From: Candidatus Aminicenantota bacterium
GTDB lineage: Bacteria; Acidobacteriota; Aminicenantia; Aminicenantales; UBA4085
Direction of reading: 5' to 3'
Assembly (NCBI GenBank): GCA_017883285.1
Contig: JADGNV010000120.1
Location: forward strand, 1 to 35,999
DNA length: 35,999 nt
A program made the position numbers and the translations under genes. Below the pieces are notes generated by a model, which ran no database searches, had not been told where the DNA came from, and saw nothing but the letters and a program-made list of their open reading frames with translations. The number at the start of each line of letters is the position of its first letter. Within the stretch, counting starts at the first letter, position 1. Below are positions 18,061-27,190 of this stretch, piece after piece.

Positions 18061-18999
18061 ATGTTTCTGCAAGGACAGAAAGTCGGCAAATACGAAATTA
18101 TCCGATCCCTGGGAAGCGGCGGGTTCGGCTCGGTCTTTCTGGCCAAGGACACCTGGCTCGACATCAAGGTCGCGATCAAGGTCCCCCACAAGCAGTCCCA
18201 GGAGCTGTTCAAGCTCCTCAAGGAGCCGCGCCTCCAGGCCGCTCTCAATCATCCCAACATCGTCCGGATGATCGCGGCTGAGAAGGAAGACAAGACGTTC
18301 TTCATGGTGATGGAATACATCCGGGGCAAGACGCTCGAGAAAATCCTGGGGAAGGAGAAGGTCCTCGACATCGAGCAGGCCTTGGACTATATCAAGCAGC
18401 TTTCGGCCGGCGTGGACCACGCCCACAAGAACAAGATCATCCACCGGGACCTTCGCCCCTCGAACATCATGATTTCGGAGGAGGGGACGGTCAAGATCAC
18501 GGATTTCGGGACCTCGGCCTGGCTGCAGAACGTGCCCTACGCCTCGACCCGCATCGGCTCCCCGCCCTACATGGCCCCCGAGCAGTTCCAGGGCAAAGCG
18601 ACGTTCGCCTCCGACATCTATTCCATCGGCTGCATCCTCTACGAGATGATCGTCGGCCGGCCGCCGATCTACGATCCCGACCCGTTCAAGATCCTGGAAA
18701 AGGCCCAGGAGGGCCGGATCACCCCGCCCCGCCTCAAGAACATGAAGATCCCCAAGGAGCTCGACGAGATCATCATGACATGCCTCGCGGCCAAGGTCGA
18801 GGACCGCTATCAGCGTCCCTTCGAGATTCTCCGGGCGCTGTCCGAAATCCGGGGGGAGAAGCACCACAAGTCCGAGCTCGAGGACATCCTGAGCCGCATC
18901 CGGGCCCGTGAACAGGCCTCGACCGAGTGCTGCTGGAACTGCCGCCGGTCTCTTCCCCTTCGGGCCAAGGCCTGCCCGTACTGCGGCGAATCCATCTAA
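18061..18999 (+). CDS. Hanks-type Ser/Thr protein kinase with C-terminal zinc ribbon
   Basis: The 312-residue soluble kinase has the glycine loop LGSGGFGSVFLAKD (17-30), VAIK with K40, the catalytic loop HRDLRPSN (128-135), DFG at 148-150 and APEQF. The usual Lys two residues after the catalytic Asp is Arg (R132), seen in some active kinases. After the kinase domain (to about 270) come a short coiled segment and a rubredoxin-type zinc ribbon, C291/C294 and C305/C308. There is no transmembrane helix or PASTA/other sensor domain, so it is cytoplasmic. GGAG lies eight bases before the ATG, inside the rsmE stump. The next gene is pilT, which has its own promoter; a link to twitching motility is possible but unproven. 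Confidence 0.88.
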   Translation: MFLQGQKVGKYEIIRSLGSGGFGSVFLAKDTWLDIKVAIKVPHKQSQELFKLLKEPRLQAALNHPNIVRMIAAEKEDKTFFMVMEYIRGKTLEKILGKEKVLDIEQALDYIKQLSAGVDHAHKNKIIHRDLRPSNIMISEEGTVKITDFGTSAWLQNVPYASTRIGSPPYMAPEQFQGKATFASDIYSIGCILYEMIVGRPPIYDPDPFKILEKAQEGRITPPRLKNMKIPKELDEIIMTCLAAKVEDRYQRPFEILRALSEIRGEKHHKSELEDILSRIRAREQASTECCWNCRRSLPLRAKACPYCGESI

Positions 19000-19018
19000 A
19001 CCGTTCCGTCCCCCCGCA

Positions 19019-19048
19019 TTGACTCCCGGAAAGAATGTTGGGTAAGAT
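19019..19048 (+). promoter_or_regulatory. Promoter for pilT-alaS
   Basis: TTGACT (19019-19024), 18 bases, TAAGAT (19043-19048, 4/6). It lies about 40 bases before the pilT ATG in a gap with no other feature. Confidence 0.45.
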
Positions 19049-19089
19049 AGGTTCGCCGAGTGCTAGGATCTGAGAGGACGACCGAACCC

Positions 19090-20244
19090 ATGAACATCGA
19101 CGAACTCCTGAAGATCGCGATTGAGATGGACGCCTCCGACATCCATCTTAAAGTCGATGCCCCGCCGAACTTCCGTGTCCACGGGGGCCTCGTGTCCCTC
19201 GCCCAGCTGCCCAAGCCGACCGGCAAGGACATGGAGGACATGGCCAACCAGATCATGGGGGACTTTCAGCGCCAGAGGCTCAAGGAGGACTTCGACCTGG
19301 ACCTCGCCTACAGCCTCCCGGGATTCGGCCGGTTCCGGGGCAGCATCTTCCTGCAGCGCAATTCGATCGCCATCTCGCTCCGGATCATCCCCTTCGAAGT
19401 CAAGACCATCCGCGAACTGCTCCTCCCCGAGGTCATCGAAAAGATCGCCCAGTTCGAGCGCGGCCTCGTCCTCGTGACGGGGACGACGGGCAGCGGCAAG
19501 ACGACGACCCTGGCCTCGATCATCGACGACATCAACTCCAGCCGGCGGAAGCATATCATCACCATCGAGGACCCGATCGAGTTCCTCCACCGCGACAAGA
19601 AGAGCACGATCTGCCAGCGAGAGATCGGCTGGGACGTGAAGAGCTTCTCGCGCGGCTTGCGCGGCGCCCTGCGCGAGGACCCCGACATCATCCTCGTGGG
19701 CGAGATGCGCGACGTCGATACGATCGAGACGGCCCTCATGGCCGCCGAGACCGGCCACCTCGTCCTCAGCACCCTCCACACGCTTGACGCGCCGGAAACC
19801 ATCAACCGGATCGTCTCCGTGTTCCCTCCGCACCAGCACCGCCAGATCCGCATCCAGCTCGCGAGCATCCTGGCAGCCGTCATCTCGATGCGGCTCATCC
19901 CCCGCAAGGACGGCAAGGGCCGGGTGCCGGCCGTCGAGGTCATGATCGCCACGCCGCATATCCAGGGCCTGATCCAAGACCGGGACAAGGGGACCCTCAT
20001 CCGGGAGGCGATCGCGGCGGGCGTTTCGCATTACGGCATGCAGACCTTCGACCAGTCCGTCCACGCCCTCTACAAGGGCGGCCTCATCTCCTTCGAGCAG
20101 GGCATCCGCTACTCGACGAGCCCGGACAACTTCCGGCTTCGCGTCCAGGGCATTCAGTCGACGACGGACCTGGCCATGGAGGAGATGGAAACGAAATTGA
20201 ACCGGACCGCGGGGGGCAAGACTCCACCGGCCGACGGGACATGA
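19090..20244 (+). CDS. pilT: Type IV pilus retraction ATPase PilT
   Basis: The 384-residue secretion-type ATPase opens with ASDIHLKVDAPPNFRVHG (PAS-like N-terminal domain), then Walker A GTTGSGKTTT (131-140), the Asp box IITIEDPIEFLH, Walker B DPDIILVGEMRD and the His box GHLVLSTLHT. This is the PilT/PilU signature for pilus depolymerisation at the inner membrane. ATG 19090 matches the family N-terminus (MNIDELL); a GTG at 19060 is in frame but adds an unrelated leader. The C-terminal ~20 residues are variable. alaS begins four bases after its stop. No pilus assembly genes are in the window, so the rest of the system must lie elsewhere. Confidence 0.93.
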   Translation: MNIDELLKIAIEMDASDIHLKVDAPPNFRVHGGLVSLAQLPKPTGKDMEDMANQIMGDFQRQRLKEDFDLDLAYSLPGFGRFRGSIFLQRNSIAISLRIIPFEVKTIRELLLPEVIEKIAQFERGLVLVTGTTGSGKTTTLASIIDDINSSRRKHIITIEDPIEFLHRDKKSTICQREIGWDVKSFSRGLRGALREDPDIILVGEMRDVDTIETALMAAETGHLVLSTLHTLDAPETINRIVSVFPPHQHRQIRIQLASILAAVISMRLIPRKDGKGRVPAVEVMIATPHIQGLIQDRDKGTLIREAIAAGVSHYGMQTFDQSVHALYKGGLISFEQGIRYSTSPDNFRLRVQGIQSTTDLAMEEMETKLNRTAGGKTPPADGT

Positions 20245-20248
20245 CATC

Positions 20249-22888
<2,640 letters not shown>

Positions 22889-22966
22889 TCCCCGGGAGGG
22901 GGGAGATACGCAGCGGTGCGAATTCACCCCCAAAGGTGATTGTGGGCGGCCGCAAAAAGGGGCATG

Positions 22967-23002
22967 ATGAACGCGATGAACGCGATGAACGCGATGAACG
23001 TG
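22967..23002 (+). repeat. Four tandem 9-base units at a gene start
   Basis: ATGAACGCG is repeated exactly three times (22967, 22976, 22985) and followed by ATGAACGTG (22994). Each unit is in frame and contains its own ATG, so the lytic transglycosylase has up to five closely spaced possible starts (including ATG 22964). The unit length is a multiple of three, so slippage would change only the number of Met-Asn-Ala units and the spacing to the ribosome binding site AAGGGG. Confidence 0.85.
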
Positions 23003-23620
23003 CTGAAAAATATGCGGAGAATCGCTCTCGGGGTCTTTCTGGCCGCCGTCTTGGCCGTTGGAACCGCGGCCGCGGGGTCCGCGGCCGCCGGGGAGACGAA
23101 CCTCCCGGCCCTGTCCGCCCACTACGATCCCATCATCCGCAACATCGCGGCCCGCTACGCGGGGGTCGATCCCGCGCTTATCCATTCGATCATCACCGTC
23201 GAATCCGCCTACGACCGGTTCGCCGTCTCGGACAAAGGCGCCCAGGGCTTGATGCAGCTCACGCCGGAAACGGCCAAGGACTATGGCGTCAAGAACGTCT
23301 TCAACGCCTGGGATAACATCGAGGGCGGGATCAAATACCTCAGCGACCTCCTCAAAACCTATCCAGACCGTCTCGACCTCGTCCTGGCCGCCTACAACGC
23401 CGGCCGCTCCGCCGTCGCCAAATACAACGGCGTTCCCCCTTATCCCGAGACCCGGGATTACGTGGAGAAGGTCACCCGGGTCAAGAGCTCGCTCCGGCCC
23501 CTGGCCTCCTCCGGAGCCCGGAAGACGGCGATCACCTCCTACCGGGACAAGGACGGAAAGTTGCGGGTGACGAACATCGTCCCCATGATTGACACGGGAT
23601 CCCAACAGGCCCCGCGCTGA
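22967..23620 (+). CDS. Exported lytic transglycosylase (SLT family)
   Basis: The 217-residue protein (from ATG 22967) has a run of MNA repeats, then a signal peptide (RRIALGVFLAAVLAVGTAAA). A goose-lysozyme-like SLT domain follows: the catalytic Glu is E79 in ITVESAYDRFAVS, then GAQGLMQLTPETAKDYGV, NIEGGIKYLSDLL and LAAYNAG. It cleaves the glycan strands of peptidoglycan to 1,6-anhydro-muropeptides in the periplasm. The C-terminal ~45 residues contain YRDKDGKLRVTNI, a short DUF4124-like motif often found beside SLT domains. The real start could be any of the repeated ATGs; AAGGGG lies just before the first. It converges with the lipid-kinase-family gene with only three bases between stops. 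Confidence 0.9.
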   Translation: MNAMNAMNAMNVLKNMRRIALGVFLAAVLAVGTAAAGSAAAGETNLPALSAHYDPIIRNIAARYAGVDPALIHSIITVESAYDRFAVSDKGAQGLMQLTPETAKDYGVKNVFNAWDNIEGGIKYLSDLLKTYPDRLDLVLAAYNAGRSAVAKYNGVPPYPETRDYVEKVTRVKSSLRPLASSGARKTAITSYRDKDGKLRVTNIVPMIDTGSQQAPR

Positions 23621-23623
23621 GTC

Positions 23624-24559
23624 TCAGAGGTTGCTCTTGACGAGCAGGCTCCGGGGCACCATTTCAAACGTCGCCGGAAGCGTCCCCAGCTGTTCGCCGT
23701 CGAACTCGAGGAGGACCGTGTCCTCGGCTTCCGGCTCGGCCTCGATCTTGCGGCCCTGGACGAGGAAGATCTTCGGATGGCCGAGGTGCGTCCCGTTCAT
23801 GAGCTTCCAGCCGTTGGCGCAGAATTCCAGGAACTTCATCCCTTTGATGTAGACGAAATCGAACAGCCCGTCGTCCAGGCGGGCGTGGGGAGCGATCTTC
23901 ATCCCCTTGCCGAAGATGCGGCCGTTGGCCACCGCCCCGATGAGATACTCCCCGCGCGGGATTTCGACCCCGTCCACCCGGACGCGGACGCGCTTCGCCT
24001 TGTACTTGATCATGGTCGAAATGAGGCAGCGGACGTAGGACGAGGTCTTCCGCTCCAGCCGCTTCTGGTTGACCCGGGCCACGACTTCGCCGCCCACCCC
24101 GAAATCGGCGACGTTGAGGAAGATGCGTTCGGCCTGGCCGCCGCCCGTGGTCCGGAACGTGACCTTGCCGACGTCGATCGCCCGCGAGCGGGCTTGGGTG
24201 ATGACGGTCATGGCGTCCTTGAGGCGGTTCGGAATGTTCAGGCTTCGGGTCAGGTCGCACCCCGTCCCGGAGGGGACGATGCCCAGCGTGGCCGCGGGAT
24301 TGATGATCCTCCGGTCCTCGTAAAAGCCGTTGGCGATCTCGTTCATCGTCCCGTCGCCGCCGACCCCGATCACGAGCTCGGTGCCGTCCTTGATGGCCGC
24401 CCGGGCGAGCTCGATGGCGTCCAGGGGCTTTTCGGTGAATTCGTATTTGAAGTCCTGGATGAAATGCCGGATGCCGTCCCGGATCTGGGACCAGCGCTTG
24501 CGGGTCTGGCCCTTGGCCGATTCCGGGTTGACGATGACCTGCGTTTTCAGGCGTTTCAT
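23624..24559 (-). CDS. Diacylglycerol/sphingoid-base kinase family protein (YegS/DgkB-like)
   Basis: The 311-residue cytoplasmic enzyme has VIVNPESAKGQT at the N-terminus, the catalytic-nucleotide loop VGGDGTMNEIANG (66-78), GIVPSGTGCDLTRSL and NVADFGVGGEVVARV. The C-terminal beta domain contains ANGRIFGKGMKIAPHARLDDGLFDFV, the family hallmark. Members phosphorylate diacylglycerol or related lipids using ATP. Its start overlaps the stop of the upstream membrane-protein gene by four bases (ATGA on the minus strand), so the two are co-translated. Confidence 0.92.
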   Translation of the reverse strand: MKRLKTQVIVNPESAKGQTRKRWSQIRDGIRHFIQDFKYEFTEKPLDAIELARAAIKDGTELVIGVGGDGTMNEIANGFYEDRRIINPAATLGIVPSGTGCDLTRSLNIPNRLKDAMTVITQARSRAIDVGKVTFRTTGGGQAERIFLNVADFGVGGEVVARVNQKRLERKTSSYVRCLISTMIKYKAKRVRVRVDGVEIPRGEYLIGAVANGRIFGKGMKIAPHARLDDGLFDFVYIKGMKFLEFCANGWKLMNGTHLGHPKIFLVQGRKIEAEPEAEDTVLLEFDGEQLGTLPATFEMVPRSLLVKSNL

Positions 24560-25077
24560 GGCTGGAGAGGAGGCGGCGGAACGGCCGTCTGAGGCGCCGT
24601 TGCGGACGTCGGCGTCTTCTTCCCGAAGAGCGCCGCGCCGATGATCCCGCCGAGCGCGCCGAACACGGCGAAGAGGGCGGCGAAGACGAGGAGCCCGAGA
24701 ATGAAGCCCGTCGCGGAGAACGAGCCTGCGTCCGTCCGGTTCAGCAGGTCCTGCCAGCCCTCGGGCATGGTCTGGCCATATTCGGCGAGGTGCTCGAAGA
24801 TCCGGCGGAAGAAGGCCATGTGGACGGCCTGGAAGGGGATGTTGACGAGCGAATGGACGACGGCCGCGGCGATGCCGGCGGCGGCTCCCACGAGCGCGCC
24901 TTCACCGGGGCGAAGGGGCCCCGGGGCGTCTTTGGCGGCCAGAGAGACGGCCAGAGCGGCGCCCGCGATAATCCAGAGGCAGCAGAGGCATTGGATGACC
25001 GGCAGGCCGGAGAGAACCCCGGCCGCCGCGCCGCCGATCAGGGCGGGCTTGATCACGGGGGGGGTATGTCCGTTCAT
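24556..25077 (-). CDS. Small polytopic membrane protein of unknown function
   Basis: The 173-residue protein is predicted to have about four membrane segments: around 10-30 (with QCLCCLW, a cysteine cluster typical of a group of short unannotated acidobacterial membrane proteins), 32-48, 60-82 and a strong one at 120-150. A Pro/Thr/Ala-rich cytoplasmic tail ends it. I do not recognise a named family. It overlaps the lipid-kinase-family gene by four bases, which suggests a joint function at the membrane. A plausible promoter lies just upstream at 25104-25132. Confidence 0.75.
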   Translation of the reverse strand: MNGHTPPVIKPALIGGAAAGVLSGLPVIQCLCCLWIIAGAALAVSLAAKDAPGPLRPGEGALVGAAAGIAAAVVHSLVNIPFQAVHMAFFRRIFEHLAEYGQTMPEGWQDLLNRTDAGSFSATGFILGLLVFAALFAVFGALGGIIGAALFGKKTPTSATAPQTAVPPPPLQP

Positions 25078-25103
25078 GGCCTCTCGATTATCGGATGGGC
25101 CCT

Positions 25104-25132
25104 ATTCTAGTTTTAATGGGGGGCCAATGCAA
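25104..25132 (-). promoter_or_regulatory. Promoter for the membrane-protein/lipid-kinase pair
   Basis: On the minus strand, TTGCAT (25132-25127), 17 bases, TAGAAT (25109-25104, 5/6). The predicted start is about 20 bases before the ATG at 25077. The -35 is weak (3/6). Confidence 0.4.
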
Positions 25133-25180
25133 GGGCCGTTCAGGACGAACGCCGGTCCGTTCGCGTGAGGACTTGCGGCG

Positions 25181-25699
25181 CTATGCTCCGGGTCCTGACC
25201 CGGGGAGCCGCCCGTCGGAAGGGGTCTTCCCCTCCGAGTTGACGAGCTCGCCGATTCCCGTCATGAAATAGAACGGCAGGATCGTTCCCCAAGCCAGCCC
25301 CGTCAGGAACCGGAGGAAATTGTCCAGCGACCAGATATGGAGCAGATTCGCGGCCGCATCGACCGCGATCGGGGCCGTGAGCGCCAGGAACAGGCGAGTG
25401 TCCGGCAGACGCAGCCGGGAGAACCCCCGAATCCAGGGATAGGCGGCAGCGCCAGCCAGAAAACCCATATAGATCCCGAAACAGCGGGCGCAGACTGCGA
25501 GCGGCTGGCCGAACAGGCGGAAGCTCCGCCCGGGGATCTGGTGGCAGAGCGGTGCGAAACAGGCATAGAGGGAGGGGGCAAGGCCGCTCCCGCGGCTCCG
25601 GAGGTAGGGGGCGAGGAGGATGGCCGCAAACCAGACGACGATTCCGGCCAGCATCAGTCCGTAAACAAAGAGGATTTTTCGGCGCGCGACCACGGCCAT
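25181..25699 (-). CDS. DUF2085 membrane protein
   Basis: The 172-residue integral membrane protein has the DUF2085 signature APLCHQIPGRSFRLFGQPLAVCARCFGIYMGFL, i.e. a CHQ motif followed by a CxxC pair, with four to five membrane helices around it. The conserved His and Cys residues suggest metal or redox binding, but no function is established for the family. It starts five bases after the GT87 gene and so forms an operon with it. The C-terminal tail (SEGKTPSDGRLPG) is hydrophilic and variable. Confidence 0.85.
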   Translation of the reverse strand: MAVVARRKILFVYGLMLAGIVVWFAAILLAPYLRSRGSGLAPSLYACFAPLCHQIPGRSFRLFGQPLAVCARCFGIYMGFLAGAAAYPWIRGFSRLRLPDTRLFLALTAPIAVDAAANLLHIWSLDNFLRFLTGLAWGTILPFYFMTGIGELVNSEGKTPSDGRLPGSGPGA

Positions 25700-25704
25700 C
25701 GGCC

Positions 25705-26865
25705 TCAGACCGCCTTCTTGGCGCGGAGATAGAAGAGGGACCCCACGACGAGGAGGAAGTCGAGGGTGGGAACGGACCGGGCCATGAAAACGGCATAGAG
25801 CCGCCGACCCAGGATGTCATAGAGAGCCAGGGCGATGACCAGGAAATTCGCGGCCAGAAGGAAACGGGCCGGCTTGGGGAAGACTGCGATCCGGCCCGTG
25901 ACGAGGACCACGGCCGAGAAAGCCGAAAGGAACGTGTAGTCCCAGCCGAGCGGGGAGATGAGGGGAATGAAAACGAGGAGCAGGGCCGATTCCGCGACCG
26001 CGGCTTGGGGCAGATTCCGGCCTCCGCGGAGGAAGAGGAGGGTGAGGCCCGCGAGGAGGGCCACCCCGGCCCCGTAGACGAGGGATGCCGCAGGCGAGCC
26101 GTGCATCCATTTCATCAGGAACGCGAGCAGGGAGACGTTGTCCTGTGAGGCGAGAAGCCCCGGAGTGGACCGGGACAGGCTCGAAATCCACTCTCCGAGC
26201 ACGGCCATGTTTCCCCGGATTCCATAAAAGAGGGCGGGGACGGCCAGCGTCGCGGCGAGGACGGCGCCGCCCCAAGCGAGCGCCCGCCATTTTCGCTTCA
26301 GGACGAGGTAGGGCAGGAAGATCAACGCGTAGGGCTTGAGGGCCGTGGCCAGTCCCCAGAGAATGCCGGTCGCCGTCCGGCGGCGGGACGAGGGTGCGTC
26401 ATCGTCCCGGACGAGCAGAAGAGCCATGCCCATGAGAAGGGCCGTGATGAAGGCGTTGATCTGCCCGAGCTCGATCTCCCGCAGGAAGAATTTCGCCAGA
26501 ATGAGCGAGGCCAGGAAAACCGACGGACCGGGCTTTGCCGCCCCGGCCGTGATCGCCAGCTTGCGGCCGAGGGCGATGACGGCCGCGACGGCCGCCACGA
26601 CGAGGAGGAACCAGACCGCCTTGGCCGCGGGCAAGGGGAGGGCGGACAAGGGCAGGTAGATCATCGCCGAAAACGGGGAATACTTGAACTGCCAGTGGGA
26701 ATCCGCCGTCCGGTAGAGCGTCTCGCCGAGCCAGAGGCGGTGGCCCGCCCGGTAATTGACCTCGAAATCCGCCATCCCGCCCCGGACCTTGAACACGAAC
26801 ACGGCGGCGAGGAGGGCGATGCCGGCCGCCGCGAGCAGGAGTGTTTTTGTCTTCGGGACGGTCAT
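25705..26865 (-). CDS. GT87-type polyprenyl-phosphate-dependent glycosyltransferase
   Basis: The 386-residue protein has about ten predicted membrane helices. The first loop contains ADFEVNYRAGHRLWLGETLY, with the conserved Asp and the YRAG motif of GT87/DUF2029 (GT-C fold) mannosyl- and arabinosyl-transferases, followed by FKYSPF. A cytoplasmic loop near residue 145 carries DDDAPSSRRR, and ALKPYALIFLPYLVLKRKW lies near 175. It probably moves a sugar from a lipid-linked donor to an extracytoplasmic acceptor; donor and acceptor are unknown. AGGA lies nine bases before the ATG. It is first in an operon with the DUF2085 gene. Confidence 0.82.
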   Translation of the reverse strand: MTVPKTKTLLLAAAGIALLAAVFVFKVRGGMADFEVNYRAGHRLWLGETLYRTADSHWQFKYSPFSAMIYLPLSALPLPAAKAVWFLLVVAAVAAVIALGRKLAITAGAAKPGPSVFLASLILAKFFLREIELGQINAFITALLMGMALLLVRDDDAPSSRRRTATGILWGLATALKPYALIFLPYLVLKRKWRALAWGGAVLAATLAVPALFYGIRGNMAVLGEWISSLSRSTPGLLASQDNVSLLAFLMKWMHGSPAASLVYGAGVALLAGLTLLFLRGGRNLPQAAVAESALLLVFIPLISPLGWDYTFLSAFSAVVLVTGRIAVFPKPARFLLAANFLVIALALYDILGRRLYAVFMARSVPTLDFLLVVGSLFYLRAKKAV

Positions 26866-26959
26866 GGATTTTCATCCTACTCTCGGACCCGGACCCTGTC
26901 AACGGAGCGGCAGTTGCGGGGGGATTGGGATTGTCTTGTCAGGCACCAGGACGGTTTCC

Positions 26960-27080
26960 GTCCGACGCTGGGGTCGGCCCCAAGGCCCCCATAGCGGAGG
27001 GGGGCCCCGGCGCGAAAGCGACGGGGGGAACCGACGGGACTGGTTCCCCAGGGGGCCGGGGGCTGACCCCAGTGTCGGAC
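26960..27080. repeat. 121-bp element with near-perfect terminal inverted repeats
   Basis: The arms 26960-26990 and 27051-27080 are reverse complements over about 30 bases with only two substitutions and one small length difference; both ends read GTCCGAC-x-CTGGGGTC. Nested inside is a second exact inverted repeat, GGGGAACC (27025-27032) and GGTTCCCC (27042-27049). The element has no coding capacity and is very GC-rich, while its right flank is AT-rich promoter sequence. This is the form of a MITE or a large palindromic repeat. No clear target-site duplication is visible. Confidence 0.75.
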
Positions 27081-27115
27081 AGATATCGTCTTCTCTTCCA
27101 ATTCGATTTTTGGAT

Positions 27116-27144
27116 TTGACAGGCCTTTTTTTCGATGCAATAAT
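27116..27144 (+). promoter_or_regulatory. Strong promoter for the TPR-protein gene
   Basis: TTGACA (27116-27121, perfect), 17 bases, AATAAT (27139-27144, 5/6), in an AT-rich patch, 46 bases before the ATG. An optimal AGGAGG at 27181-27186 precedes the start by four bases. Confidence 0.7.
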
Positions 27145-27190
27145 GTCATTTATTACTGGTCCGAACTCCATCGGACCTCCAGGAGGACTT

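Noticed and set aside
19058-19066. GAGTGCTAG, resembling one half of a CIRCE element
   Set aside because: The partner half (TTAGCACTC nine bases upstream) is absent, and it precedes pilT, not a chaperone gene.
25146-25163. CGAACG-CCGGTC-CGTTCG hairpin downstream of the DUF2085 gene
   Set aside because: No T-tract on the minus strand after it, so it does not qualify as an intrinsic terminator; could be chance in GC-rich DNA.
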